Numbered from the stretch's first letter, positions 34,077 through 45,921 are shown. The stretch is 64,000 nt of DNA from Dactylonectria macrodidyma (GCA_020744425.1 JAGMUV010000002.1:4508501-4572500), one strand, 5' to 3'. Program-made: numbers and translations. The notes: generated from the sequence alone by a model not told the origin.

Positions 34077-36392
34077 CTACGACGGCATGCCAGCCCTCAT
34101 GTTGGCATAAGCACTCGCGGGATACCACAGCATGTTCTGCGTCGTATCTAAGATGCTAAACTGGTTCGCTACGGTCGCTACGATGCTGTCGGCGCCCGTC
34201 TTGTCGCCGCTGGCCTCCCAGTACATGGCGCCGGCGAGGTTCTTATTGGTGATGTAGCTTGCCTTGATGCGGGCCGTGTGCAGGTTGTCGTAGGTAACGT
34301 ACTCCTTGGAGATGGCGTCAAGCGACCAGACACCAACGGCCTGCGTATTCACCGTCACCTGAGCCCCGGGACGCGGCAGGTCCTTGTAGAGCCAGATACC
34401 CGGTGTGGTCGTCTGTCCGACCGTTGAGCCTCCGCCGACGCCGCTATACGGCTTCCCAGGGCCGGTCGTCTTGGCAAAGGACCGGCCGTATAGTGGCATG
34501 CCGAGAACGATCTTGCTGGCGGAGATGCCCTGGGCCATATAGTCGGACACGGCTTTGTTGGTGTTGTACGGCGATGACAAGAGGTTGGCCTGCGAAGGGT
34601 ACAGGTTGGCCTGGTGACCCGTGATGCTGTCCCAGGGCCCGGAGTAGTCGTAGGCCATGAGGTGCCAGGCATCGACGTACGGGTTCATGCCCTTGAGGTT
34701 CATGATGCTATATTGCGACGGCCCAGCTGCTGTGGCCACAGTGATAATGAAGCGGTACTTCATGTTGTTCTTGGCCGCGTAGGCGTCCAGCCCGGCTCGA
34801 AGCTCCTTGAGCAGCAGCACGTAATTGTTAGCATCGGTAGACGTGCTAGGATACTCCCAGTCAACGTCGACACCGTCAAAGCCCCAGTCGGCCAGCAGCT
34901 TAACAGCCGAGTCGACAAACTTCTTACGCTTGGCCGCGTTGGCCGCCACCGGCGCGAACTTGCTGGAGTAGGTCCAGCCGCCGATGGACAGCAGCGTCTT
35001 AAACTTGCGGTACTTCTTCTTGAGCACGTACAGCTGCTTGACGCACCCGTAGACGTTGTACCCGGTTTCTTGCCACGAGTCGGTGGGGTAGCGCTTCTCG
35101 ATGTCGGACCAGGTATCAGAGGATATCCTAGGGAACATCAGCTAAATATGCCAGGAATCTAGGCATTGGGGAGTCGCTTACACTGTTCCATCTGTGGCAA
35201 TATCCAAGAATGAGTACAGCAAATGAGTGACGTTGGCAGCAGGAATCTGCTGGGGCTGGAAATTTGCGCCGTAGATGCCCCTATATCATGTTAACATTCT
35301 CATCTACATTTCCATGTTAGGATGTACCACGTACCAGTTGGTAAAGTAAAGAACGTTCTTCTTCGTGAGAGCCCTCAGTTTGTACGTCTTCTCATCATAG
35401 ATATGCCTCTTTTTATTCGCCATGCCCTTGTAGCCCTTGAGCTTAGGGGAGAAGCCGCGGCCAGTTTGCACTACAGAGAACCCCGAATCATCCTCGTCGT
35501 CATCGCCATCGTCTTCATCCTCGTCTTCTACGACGTACATTGACTCCTCCTGTTCTCTCAAAGCTGTGTTTTGGATTTCTGTCTCGGGGTCGATGGGTCC
35601 CAATTCGTCGTCGAAGAGCTCGACTGGTGGCTCAGGCGGTGGTGGCTCGAGGTTTTCAGGTGGAGGTTCAATGTTCTTAGGGGGCGGCTCGATATTTTCA
35701 AGAAGGGGCTCAACATTCTCGGGAGGATGCTCGATGTTCTCGGGAAGAGGCTCAATATTCTCAGGTGGTGGTTCGTTGTTCTCTGGTGACGGCTCGATGT
35801 TTTTAGGCGGCGGCTCGTTATTCTCAGGCGGCGAGTCAATGTTCTCAGTAGGCGGATCAATATTCTCAGGCGGTGGCTCGGTGTTATCGTCATTCTCGCC
35901 GTCGAGGGGCTCAGACTCGATATCACTAAGTGACTCGACAACTCCCTTGCCCAATTTGGTAGATTTGAATCCCACATTTGACGGCAACGATTCTAAGACC
36001 CCCTTGCCGATGTTAGGAGAATCCTGAGCAACAATTGACTCTACGACTCCCTGACCGATTTTGTTGCGGGTTTTGGGAGAACCATGAATAATAAGTGACT
36101 CTGAAACTCCCTTGCCGATGTTGGAAACATAACGAGCTGACTCCGAGACTCCTTTGTCAATCTTGTTGCCGGCCTTGGGAGAATTGCGAGTAGCGACTGA
36201 CTCGAACAATTCCTCGCCAATGTTGGGAGAATCGTGATTTACAATCGACTCTAGAACCCCCTGGCCGATAGGATTCCTGTGAGAGTTGTCGACTTGGTTT
36301 CGACGGGCTGCGTGGTCTCTGGGGTCCAGCCCGGGAGCTGCCAGGACGAGCTGCGCCAGCAGAGGCGCGGTGGTGAGGAGAAGTCTCAGCAT
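34077..36392 (-). CDS. GH18 chitinase with long repeat-rich N-terminus
   Basis: Three exons (35335-36392, 35182-35280, 34077-35127; introns of 54 and 54 nt) give 735 residues. A signal peptide (MLRLLLTTAPLLAQLVLA) precedes seven imperfect repeats of an IGxGVxES unit (about 41-155). About twelve 7-residue repeats of the PPPENIE type (172-255) follow, then an acidic patch (286-302). The GH18 barrel starts at KKNVLYFTNWGIYGANFQ. It has LLSIGGWTYSS and the catalytic DGVDVDWE with E477 as proton donor, then MAYDYSGPWD and MYWEASGD. It hydrolyses chitin beta-1,4 links outside the cell, in subgroup-A style. No carbohydrate-binding module was found. The junctions join conserved residues (TNW/GIYG and TDGTV/ISSDTW), so this is one gene and not two. 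Confidence 0.9.
35631..35879 (-). repeat. 21-nt tandem repeat (PPPENIE heptads) in chitinase
   Basis: About twelve units of 21 nt encode Pro-Pro-Pro-Glu-Asn-Ile-Glu variants. The central E/K-N pair is nearly invariant while flanking Pro codons drift. Confidence 0.85.
35928..36272 (-). repeat. degenerate IGxGVxES repeat in chitinase
   Basis: Seven copies, spaced 14-21 residues, of a motif such as IGQGVLES or IGKGVSES. Several are followed by DSPN or GSPK. Copies differ at nucleotide level, so this is an old protein repeat. Confidence 0.75.
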
Positions 36393-39300
36393 TGTTGATG
36401 CGATGCCGAGTGTTGTGGGTGAATGAGAATGAACCGGTTGCCGAGTACAGCACGACGAGGCCTTATTAAACAAGGATCGAGATCCAGAGGTGCGATCTGA
36501 GTGGTACTCCTTGTGGCTCGTGGCTCGTGATCCTTCGGTGGAACGGGGATGCTCGAGGAGGGCTGGGGAGTTTTCGGCGAGCTGCGCGGCCGTCCAACAA
36601 CCACCGCGGAGAATGCAGTGACGATGTACAAGGGCCTTAGATGATTTTCATCAGATCATGGGGAGGTTGACTGCACATATGGAGCTCTGCGAAGAAAGAA
36701 CATTGTGGGGTTGACGCCAGTATTAGTATTAGTGAAGGGTCTTGGAAACTGGGCGACAACGACGGCGGCACGAGGGATCAGAACCCAGGGGAAATCAGAA
36801 ACACCACGGTATTCGATGAAAATACTTGCCCCTCTAGAGGCAATGTTCGCCCTTCCATATTGGGGAAAGGGCTCGATGGAGCCGAGGCTGGACACTCGGG
36901 GCGCCAAAACGAGGGCGTGTGGCATGTAATCGGAGAGATACAGGAATGCGCCAGTGCCTGAGTAGAATCCAGACTGAGTAGAAGCTAGAATCGGCTTCAA
37001 CCCGGCGACAGGGCGGGAAGAGGGGACGTTTCATTTATGTGTATGGCATTGTGGCATGTTATTGAAAGGAGGCTGGCTTGGTACATGACTGAGATACATC
37101 TAATAGACTGGATGACACATAAGTTGCAGGATGTAATTGAACAAGATTTTACAGTGATAATCATCAGTCATGTCCTGCCAAGTCCTAGGAACAGACACTC
37201 GCATCCCTTGACAACCACCCTTCTCGTCACCCTTCACCAACACCCCCATTCACAGTTTTATCACGCATCACCTACGGCACAACTACCCAGGCTCATTCTT
37301 ATTTCTCATGCTTAGAATATTACAGGATTGACTAAAATAAAATAAAATAAAAATTCATATCATCAAATTATTATTCCAAGCCAAACTCTCTGTGCCTGAT
37401 GGCGTGCAAAGACCTGGGTTACTGTTCTTAGTGCCCGTTGTGCGCCTTGCCAAGCGAGAGTCGTTTGTTTCTCTTAGTGGTGGGACCATCCATCCATCCC
37501 TGATGACTTCTCCCTGCCGTGTTTTCATCCCGTCTAGAATGTCATTGTCCAATATTGTATAATAAAGGCCGTCATCTTCAAGGGACATTTCAATACCCAA
37601 GCATTTGAGAAACCTTCAACCCGCGTGGTGTCGGGCGCAAATAACACAACCGCCCTCCTTTGTTAGCTATCACGCTAGCCAAGCCTCGATCTATGAATCA
37701 AGCTCTTGCGCCGGGGCTTGGAATTGACCAAGATGAAGCTTCATTCCATTGCTTAATTTTTCCCTGGATTGCGGATCTTGAACAGCCCTGTCCCTTTCGT
37801 TGCCCTGTTCCCGATTGGAGTATTGGCCCAAGTCCGAGACAAGACATTGACAGGAAGGAGTAGGCCGTTGAGATATTGCATCCCATAGCTTACGATACTT
37901 AGGTACTCTATCGCATCTACGATATCTGGGACCTGGGATCAAAAGCTAAGCTTCGATACCCATTTCTAGCTACTCGTCTAAATTCAACTGCCAAGCCAAC
38001 TGCCAAGACATAGGCATAAATTGCGACAGCAGTGTGTCCTGGACTGTCTCAACGACTCTTTCAGGTCGCAGTTCTAGCCCAAATCCTCGTTATTATTATA
38101 TTCTGTATGAAATGGGATGTCCAAATGCTCCCCCAAGATTCGGTTTCGCAAAGGTAGCCTCTTCGCGATGCCCTCCCGTGTTATTCCCTTCTCAATTGGT
38201 GGATTCAAAACCGATCGACCTCGCCTCGCACCAGGTGGAGCATAACTAACTCGACTCGAGGTGAATAATCACGCACATGACCCCTTGCATCTTCGCCTCC
38301 AGGAGGTTGGTTGGTGACCTGAGAAATGATATCGCTGAAGGTGAGCCATTTTAGGCAAGTGGTAGGACACATGGGCAATCCCAAAAATGACGAGGGCATT
38401 TCGTCAAGGATGATGCACACCCAACATGAGTGTGGCTGAGGGAGGCAAGGAGGTTTGGGCTATGACATGGGACGATGCGAATGATGCCCAACATCGATAT
38501 TTCCGTATTTTGACATTTTACACATTGAAGAAGATCCATATCAGATTGATACTCGAAGACGGAATTCTACGGTGCTCAGCTAACTTACCCGGTTTGGCCC
38601 ATTCTCACTATGGCTGGGAACAATCGAATCCTCATCTTGATCCCTGAGTCTTGACTGCAATACAATACCAACTCTTCCTGTCCATAATGAATCCCGACCG
38701 ACGTCACTATCTCGTCTGGTCCTGGTGATATATGAAGCAATCCCGTAACAAGAACCTGCCCTCTTCCTTCACCTTGACATCCATCACATGTCATGGTCAC
38801 AATGCATGGCCCAGTTCCAATGCTGCCCAACCTCCCTCTCTATCTCTCTTATCACCCCACACAACTTCTTCTTCTAGAAGCAGTTCGTCCCACTCACACA
38901 CACCTTGTCTGAATAGCCTCTCCTCTCCCCCTCACTGGAACGCCCCCGGATCTAAGCCACCACCACCCTGGTCCCAAACGCCGTTGCCTGGCCGGGGTGC
39001 ACCCCCGGGCCTTCCGAGTGGAGTCCCGTAATCCCCCGCGCCGGTCCGTTCACGGAGCCTCAACCTCCACTTTGTTCGACCCTCCGGTTGGCCCAGAAAG
39101 GTGCGGGTTCGAACGGTGAGGATCTTCCCCCCCCCCCGGTTTTAACATCAGCCGCACCTTGCCAAACCCTTGTCTGACTTGCTCACATGAACATGGCAGC
39201 GAGGCGGAGGTCTTCCTTCAGGCGTCAAGCGGCTATCATGACGTTCCAACTGCGGCCAATGACTGCGGCGATGCGACATTAACGAGCTGGGTACCCCTGC

Positions 39301-39652
39301 TGGGCTCATTGGCGACGGGCCAGGTCAAGTCTTGGCTCTTTGCGTAGCTGTCAGCACTTGATATCATACTTAAAGACGCTGTGCGACCCGCTTCTGGTCC
39401 TGATGAAAATCTTGGCCTTTGAAAAAGAGAATAAGGATCGACATTTCTTCGGTTTCCCTCAACACGTCCGTAGATTGTAAAGTAAACTACGTGCTTGCTT
39501 TTCCATCTCCGCCCCCCCCAAACTTCTCCCAGCAATCCATGTCTCCACGAGCCGCTGCCCGGCGAAGCAGGGTGGCCCTTCTCCTCGTCCTCAACTTTCG
39601 CAAGCCCTTGCTGTCGGACTTTGACGGCAACACGCGGCCGCCCTAAGACGAG
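36393..39652. other. 3.2-kb stretch without recognisable genes
   Basis: It lies between the divergent chitinase and CorA-like genes. Short frames on both strands have no domain, signal peptide or consistent splice extension. It holds AT-rich DNA around 37300-37370 and a C-rich stretch at about 38820-39140. An upstream noncoding exon of the CorA-like gene could lie near its right end. Confidence 0.5.
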
Positions 39653-41788
39653 ATGGGGCTCGTACACCACGGCTTAGACCTCTTCAACTACGACCAGCGA
39701 GTTTGCTCGAGTCAGGTCCTCATTCCCAAAGATGGTACACCGTCCAACATTGAGTACGACGAGTACGTCGTCTATAAGAAGCCTGAGAGTTCGGGTGATG
39801 AGACGCCGCAGGATCACCTGGTCGATGGGGACGAACACGTCGCCCATCACTTTACCAGAAACGACTCGTCTGGCACTGCGCTGTTCGAACTAGCCTTCCG
39901 TCATGGCCTCCTCTTGGATCGTAACGTAAGTGTCTGATAAGTAGAGCCGTACGAATAGTTACTAACTTGTCAGGGCGAATTCCGCAAACCAGACGGCACA
40001 GAGTCTCCTTCAGCCCGGATGGAGGGCAGAATCCGCAGAGTGTACGTCTTCCATGCATCATGTTACTAAAACCACGCCGACTAACATTGAATAGCATATG
40101 CTTCAAGCGCAGGACCCCCGCGTATGGCGGCCGGGATATCCTCAGCATGACCGTGGACGACCTGGCAGCCATGAAACTGCATCCTGCCACGCTGCAGTAC
40201 TCGACGCGTACAACGACCGAGTCGCGGTTCTGGTCCAAGGACAGGTCGGAGTTGAGTGAGTACAAGAGACAAGTCATCCTATGAACCAGTCTCTAACAAA
40301 AGCAATAGGTGTCATTTTGTCGTTTTCTGAAATGCCCAGGACGCCTTGTGATTTCCTCTCCATGACGTACAATGTCCACACTCGCTCTGCCACCATCCTG
40401 GTGAGACAGTCGTGGGAGCCCAGGAGACACAACCTGGATGACCTCGACGAGTATGACCACCGGCTCGAATCCTGCCGAGCTCACTGGGCGCACCCGCTCA
40501 TCATGCCGGTGGTACTTCTCCAGGTGCAGTTCATGCGGTGCGAGGAGGCCGTCTCGGACAACAACATGAACGTGGCAGCGCTGGAGCACGACGTCAGCAA
40601 CGTCGCGGGTTTCGACACGGAGGATCCGTCGCCGTTCCGGCTGCGGCGCCAGATGAGCCGCGACGAGAACGGCAAGGTCACCTGGGGCCCCATGACCATG
40701 GCCAACCTGATGAAGCGCGCCCACGAGGTCCTCAAGGACACCATCAAGCTGCTGGATACGATCCGCTGGATGGAGCGCGCCGTCAAGGTCCTGATCTTGG
40801 CCGGTGACGAGCTGGCTCAGCGCATGGGCAGTAGCAGCAACTCGACGCCGTTCGACTTTGGCCAGGATCTCAGCATGCTGAGCCCCATGTTGCTGGATCC
40901 CGAGCGCGGAGGTCCGGCTCCGGTGAGCCCGGTTCTGCCGCCGAGATTGCGGGTCCAGGTGCCGGACGGCGGAGAAATGGACGGCGACTCGCTCGGATCC
41001 CACTGGCACGAGATTCGGCAGTATCTCGACGGACTGCTGCGGCTCTGCATGGGCCTTGAAACCGACAGGCGCATGTCCGAGGCTCGATGCCGAGCGCAAA
41101 TCGACATGGTACGTTGGCCTTCTTAAGTTACATCTAGATATCACCACTTACATATCTCCAGATCTACAGTAAAATGGCCCAGGAAGACAACGTGCTCAAC
41201 GCACGCATGGCGGTTGCATCCTCCCGCGACAGTTCGGCCATGAAGGCCCTCGCCGTCATCACGGCCATCTTCCTGCCGGGCGAGTTCCTAGGCAGTCTAT
41301 TCGGCATGTCCATGTTCGACTGGCTGGGGCCGGACGAGGAGGACGACGCTGATCCCTCGTCGACAGCCTCAACAACAGGCGTAGGCAACGTCAAGCGCTT
41401 CGGGCAGAGCTTCTGGGTCTACTGGGCCGTCGCCATTCCCTTGACCGTCTTCATCCTCGTTGTCTGGCGCGCCTGGTGGGTGGCCCAAGATCGCTACTTT
41501 CGCCGCCACCTGTCGCAGGAGCTGAGCGAGGAGCGCTTCTGGACCGCCGACGGAAGGCCACGCAACCTCGGTGATAGTTTCGTCCACGACTTCTTTTACC
41601 TGTCAGCTCGCCGCGACGAAAAGGTCAAGGTCAGGGAGGAGGACGAGATGTGCGACCTCGAGGCCGTCGACTCGACCGTGAAGGACGGAGGTGGCGAGAC
41701 GCCGCTGGGACGGAGTGCGAGTATGAGGCAACGCCAGATTATGGAGGCTAGGATCTGGAGCATGAATCAGCGGTCGACAGCTGTGTAG
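39653..41788 (+). CDS. CorA-like two-TM membrane protein
   Basis: Five exons (39653-39925, 39974-40041, 40095-40255, 40309-41108, 41162-41788; four introns of 48-53 nt) give 642 residues. The long cytosolic part includes helices such as VSDNNMNVAALEHDVSNV. It ends in a CorA-type helix (DNVLNARMAVASSRDSSAMK) leading into membrane segment 1 (KALAVITAIFLPGEFLGSLF, about 462-481). Segment 2 is FWVYWAVAIPLTVFILVVW (518-536). CorA magnesium channels carry GMN after segment 1; here the place reads G482-M-S. Many fungal CorA-like proteins of unknown transport function look like this. The start at 39653 has an in-frame stop three codons upstream, but a spliced upstream exon cannot be excluded. Confidence 0.82.
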
Positions 41789-42137
41789 GCTTGGCATCGT
41801 TCAGAGAGCAGATTGTTTAAATGTTGGATTTCATATACTATTCGCTGACCATCTCAGAACACAGTCTTTCCCGTCGGTTTAGAAACCGTTGGACACTCAT
41901 TTTGCTGCACGATAGTTTGAACCGTATATGGGTCAAGCCATCTCTAGTTCTTTATCACACTCGAGTTTCGTCAAGTCAGCTTACGTCACTGTCCCAGACT
42001 CAACGCAAAATACATTGGACTATTCAGATCAAGATGATATTGCTCTCGCATTTGTGTTAAAGTCAACAAAGCCGTCAAGGTTGGTTCAGAGGCATCAGGC
42101 CGTAAAGCACGGCGTGTCTGTAGACCTCTACAGCAAC
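41789..42137. other. short intergenic region
   Basis: 349 bp between convergent genes. An open frame runs on the plus strand from here into the next gene but shows no protein-like features. Confidence 0.5.
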
Positions 42138-42557
42138 CTAAGTCTCAATACCATCAGCTCTACTATCCTCTCCCTTCTCACAAGCCTCTTCTTGTATCCC
42201 ATCAGCCTTGCCATTCTCTCCCTTCTCACAAGCTTCTCCCTGATGTTCCCTCTCCTCTATCTTCTCCTTACTCCCTGCTTCACCCCCACCACCCTCTTCC
42301 TCCAACCACCCCAACCGATGCAGCCTCTGCTTACACAAGTCCAAGCCGACCTTGACCCTTCTGAACCTATTGTCCAGCCTTCTACACTTGTCGCACTCCC
42401 GCTGCACCCTCCTCGACATAAAAGCATGCGGCGTGCGCGTAGAGCAGCCGAACGGCAGCTTGCCCAGCTTGTGGTCCATGGCAATGTTGCAGCGCCTCTC
42501 GCGCCGGCCCCAGATAGAGTGAGAGCATTTGAAGATAGTGCGTACATAAACACACAT
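42138..42557 (-). CDS. small Cys/His-rich protein, function unknown
   Basis: Single exon for 139 residues starting MCVYVRTIFKCSHSIWG. The N-terminal half has a metal-site-like pattern: C2, C11-x-H13, C23, C38 and a C-x2-C pair in RECDKCRRLDNRFRR, with many basic residues. Such MC...C-x-H...CxxC proteins are common, uncharacterised and lineage-specific in filamentous ascomycetes. The C-terminus is Glu/Gly-rich and holds a duplicated unit (EACEKGENGKADGI and EACEKGEDSRADGI). The inner ATG at 42557 is preferred because the Cys pattern starts there. An opposite-strand frame of similar length exists; the Cys/His pattern favours this strand. No function is proposed. Confidence 0.55.
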   Translation of the reverse strand: MCVYVRTIFKCSHSIWGRRERRCNIAMDHKLGKLPFGCSTRTPHAFMSRRVQRECDKCRRLDNRFRRVKVGLDLCKQRLHRLGWLEEEGGGGEAGSKEKIEEREHQGEACEKGENGKADGIQEEACEKGEDSRADGIET

Positions 42558-43241
42558 GGCTGTTTCACGTAGTTTCAAGTGGTTTTTTCTTTGTGTCGTC
42601 AAGGTCTGTATTTCTGCGTTTCTCTTTGTTGCGTGTCGAAGATGGTCGGTTTCTCCTCTTCCCAAGAGCACCCATCTTCAACTTATAGTACCAGCGATGT
42701 CAATTCATAAATAGCCATGTCTGACTCTTGCTTGATTGTTCTTTGGTCTTTCATGCACTCTATATTGCCAATAACGAAACATGGCCGGCTGGCCAGTGGG
42801 AACAAGGCCCTTGTCCAGTGAAAACAGTATGCACAAAGAACAAAGAGCCAGCACACCACCCACGCGAGTTGCATTTACCTCAGTAACTCCAATCTAGCGA
42901 TTGAAAAACCTCTCTCCCTTTGCACATAGACCTAAAAGTGTAACATCAAGAGACCGGAGCGAGACCAGGAGACTGGCAGGACTTGGGTTGCGACGTGCTG
43001 TGTGCACTGAGCGCCAGGACCTGGTATACGGAGAAAGTAGTAACGAAGATACTTCCAAGGAAGTTATTCACATGTTTAGCGATAAGATCCCAGATGAACT
43101 CTAGACGATTGCTGTTGGTAACACGTGGGTAGTTCAATAGCACAACATTCAACTCAGAAGCCGACACCCTGTTCACAGGCATATTGCTCCAAGAAGCCAT
43201 GTGCCGAATCCCATCACTCGTTGCATAATTGCATTCCCCGT
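42558..43241. other. intergenic, no gene recognised
   Basis: 684 bp with only short frames on both strands and no domain. Confidence 0.55.
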
Positions 43242-44060
43242 CTACTCATTCAACACACCACTCTCCAATACCTCCCGAAAGTCCCTCGCCCACATGAGCG
43301 TCGAGGCAGCGTCCCGCTCGTCAACATGCGGCACGGGCTCCCCTACCCTCTGCAGCGTCCGCATCAAGGACGACGCCCCATCATCAGAGATGACGATGCC
43401 CCCCTGGAGGAGACATTCCATGTCCGTCGTCGAGTCCCCAAAGTATATCACACGTTCGCCGCTCTGGCTCCTATCCGCCGCGAGATGTTCCAGCGCAGCC
43501 CTCTTCTCACGGCCGTTGGTCATCCTTCCTCCGAGAAAGTCCGGCCCCAGGATCGACCCGTCGGCGTGCGGCTCATTGGCGACGACGCGGATCCGGCGCG
43601 GCAGCAGGGCGCCTTCGATGAAGGCGCGCGACCAGTTGACTGAGACGACGCACGCGTCCCACCCCCTGTCCGCCGCGAGCCCGAGCAGGTCCCCGAAGCC
43701 GTCCCGGATCTGCACCCGGCCGCTCCGGACCGCCTCGGCGCCAGCCGCCCGCAGCGTCTCGGCGTCGAGCCCGGCAAAGACCCGCGAGTCGGCGACGCGC
43801 CCCAGCGACGCCTCCTCGACGTCCTTCATCCCCGACAGAAAGCGCAGCTCCTCGTCCGCGCAGGTCCGATCCTCCGCCGGCGTCGGGTGGTTGTTGCTGT
43901 ACCGCTGGAAGTCGTCCATGTATAATCGGACCACTTGGTCCCATTCGGCCTGCAGGTCTTGGCCGCTATTTTGTTTCTGATATTCAATTGCCGCGTCGGC
44001 GAGCACCCCGATGGTGTCTTTTTGGGTGATTGTCCCGTCAAAGTCGAATATTAGATGCAT
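43242..44060 (-). CDS. HAD-superfamily phosphatase
   Basis: Single exon for 272 residues. HAD motif I is at the very start (MHLIFDFDGTITQKDTIGVL; nucleophile D6, acid D8). Motif II is a serine in VVSVNWS, and motif IV is IYFGDSTTDMECLL. The helical cap between motifs I and II suggests the phosphoserine-phosphatase-like (type IB) group. No signal peptide or membrane segment is present, so it is probably cytosolic. Such fungal enzymes dephosphorylate small metabolites; the substrate cannot be read from sequence. The gene is very GC-rich in its middle, which creates long shadow frames. Confidence 0.85.
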   Translation of the reverse strand: MHLIFDFDGTITQKDTIGVLADAAIEYQKQNSGQDLQAEWDQVVRLYMDDFQRYSNNHPTPAEDRTCADEELRFLSGMKDVEEASLGRVADSRVFAGLDAETLRAAGAEAVRSGRVQIRDGFGDLLGLAADRGWDACVVSVNWSRAFIEGALLPRRIRVVANEPHADGSILGPDFLGGRMTNGREKRAALEHLAADRSQSGERVIYFGDSTTDMECLLQGGIVISDDGASSLMRTLQRVGEPVPHVDERDAASTLMWARDFREVLESGVLNE

Positions 44061-44646
44061 TGTGGCGGCAGACGGCTTGCTAGTACTTTTGAAAGTCTCC
44101 TTAAGAAAATGAATAAATGATAAAAAGGTTGTTGGAAAATGAGATAAAGCTCCGAGTGTGCCAGTGTTGGTTGGGAACTTTGTTCATGACCCAAGACGTT
44201 CCGCCACCAAATAAATCGCAGCCACTTCCTCGCAAACAGCTGATCAATTATCAATCCATCGCGACCGAATTACCTAAAGCAGCTTCATCATCAATGGCGT
44301 GCGGGGAACAAGATGAATTACGTAGCTGCCCGTGTGGATGCCACAGTCTCGAGTGTGGAGCTTCAAACGAGCCGGATTGCAGCATTGCCTTGGGTCCTTG
44401 GTCCCTTGGTCCCTTGATCCTCACTCAAACGCCAAGCCTCATAGTGATCAGGCGCCCATTGCAAGGGCAAGCTGCGCTGGCTTCGTATTTGTCCTAATCT
44501 CTAATAATAAAGGGTATCATATTCTAAAAACCCTGGCCTTGTTGCCTTGACCCCGAACACCCACAAACCGATCAACTTACAAAATAACACCAACTAGGGT
44601 TTCCACTGTTTTGGGGACCTGCGAGCATGCAGACATCTTCCACAGG
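44061..44646. other. intergenic, no gene recognised
   Basis: 586 bp between the HAD gene start and the TFIIF beta stop. A short CCTTGGTC tandem duplication lies near 44400. Confidence 0.55.
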
Positions 44647-45921
44647 TTACTGCGTGGGCAAAACGTCCTCCATCTCCTCTCCTTCATCGTCGTCGCCGTC
44701 ATCGGCCGCCTCCGCTGCAGCCTCCGCCGCAGCATCCGAACCACCCTTGTCGCGGTAGGCTTCGCTGAGGCAGTAGTGGTTCGCAAAGCGGCCACTCTTG
44801 TTAAGCACGGCAACCTCTTCCAAAACTTGGCGCAAATACGTGTCGGGCTGCTGGAGCTTCTGTCGGAGTGCCTTCATCGACCAGTACTGGTACTGACGGA
44901 AGCAATCGAAGATAAGATCCAGAAGCTGGTTCTTGGGAATACGGGCCGCCTTGAACACCTCGCCCTTCTTGGGCTTGGCAATCGGTGCAGTATTTTTCTG
45001 TAGTAATGTGAGTAATGAGAGGGTGCCATCCAGCGATAAAAACACTTACAATGAAGTTGCCTCCCCAACCAACTGCGCCGGCAGTGCCAGGGTTGATGAT
45101 GGAAGACGCCTTGTTGCGGCTGATGATCTGGAGTTTCGACTTGGATTGCTCGGCATCCATCAGGCGTTGTGCCAAAAGACGCTCCTCTTCCTGGACATCT
45201 CTGGGCTCAACACGGACGTCGTAGTGAATCTTGCCGAACACTTTGGTGCGCTCTGTAACGTCAGATTAGCATAAAGGCATACAGCTGCCATTGCGACGAC
45301 TAACTCGGCACCGCCTTGCGGTAGTATGGCTGATATCGAGTCCTTCGATCGTAGGTTGGTCGCTCGGGGGCGCCAGCGGCAGCGGCCGCTCTCTGTCTCA
45401 GGAGCGACGCTGGGATTCCAGCGTTGGCGGCATCCTGACGGGCTTTGCTGCGGGCCTTGAACCCTGGGAGATCCTCCTCACTAAAGATGAAGTGGTTGCT
45501 AACATTGGCGTCCAGAACCTCGAGGTCGTACTCGCGGGGAATGAGCTGGTGCTCGGGGCAATTGTTGTGAAGCAGCATGCGCAATTTGGTCTAGAAGGTG
45601 TCAGATATTTCAATGTGTGGAGTATATGCCAATTTGGTAGGTGCGGCATACATCTGTGACGCCGTCAGGCTTGGTCTCAGCCCAGGTGCGCAGTGTGCCA
45701 ATTTGAATCTCGTCGTCATCGCCTAGCCGCTCTGTCATCTTCATCCACGCGTCCCACATGTACTTGGGAACGCGCGCGAGGTAGAGTGTCTCAGCGGCGC
45801 TATTAGTATTCTTGTCGAAGAACTCAAGGTCGCCGGCGTCTTCGTAGAGGTCGTCCTCGTCGGCGTTGGCGGGCGAGGCCGTGGCCTCAGGGTCCGGCTT
45901 GATGAATCCCGTGTCGGCCAT
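44647..45921 (-). CDS. TFIIF beta subunit (Tfg2/RAP30)
   Basis: Four exons (45652-45921, 45305-45590, 45050-45252, 44647-44997) give 369 residues. An acidic N-terminus leads to the dimerisation domain (YLARVPKYMWDAWMKMTERL). The middle follows (DVRVEPRDVQEEERLLAQRL), and the C-terminal winged helix reads RIPKNQLLDLIFDCFRQYQY then SMKALRQKLQQPDTYLRQVL. The tail is Ala- and Asp/Glu-rich. The subunit pairs with Tfg1/RAP74 and brings RNA polymerase II to promoters in the nucleus. Introns are 61, 52 and 52 nt, all in conserved sequence. The gene is divergent from Elongin A across 736 bp. Confidence 0.93.

Noticed and set aside
34077..36473. reading the chitinase region as two genes
   Set aside because: Two good introns join conserved GH18 residues in frame across the gap; the catalytic part alone would lack the first barrel strand and a secretion signal.
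36656..37000. 114-codon minus-strand frame
   Set aside because: No domain, signal or splice partner; overlaps frames on the other strand.
39100..39125. tRNA-like GGTTCGAAC segment
   Set aside because: No matching acceptor, D or anticodon stems around it.
40293..41147. 284-codon antisense frame within the CorA-like gene
   Set aside because: It mirrors a GC-rich coding exon whose third-position bias keeps the opposite strand open; Arg/His-rich product, no domain.
41928..42572. 214-codon plus-strand frame over the Cys-rich gene
   Set aside because: Leu/Pro/Ser-rich without domain; the minus-strand Cys/His pattern is more protein-like, though not decisive.
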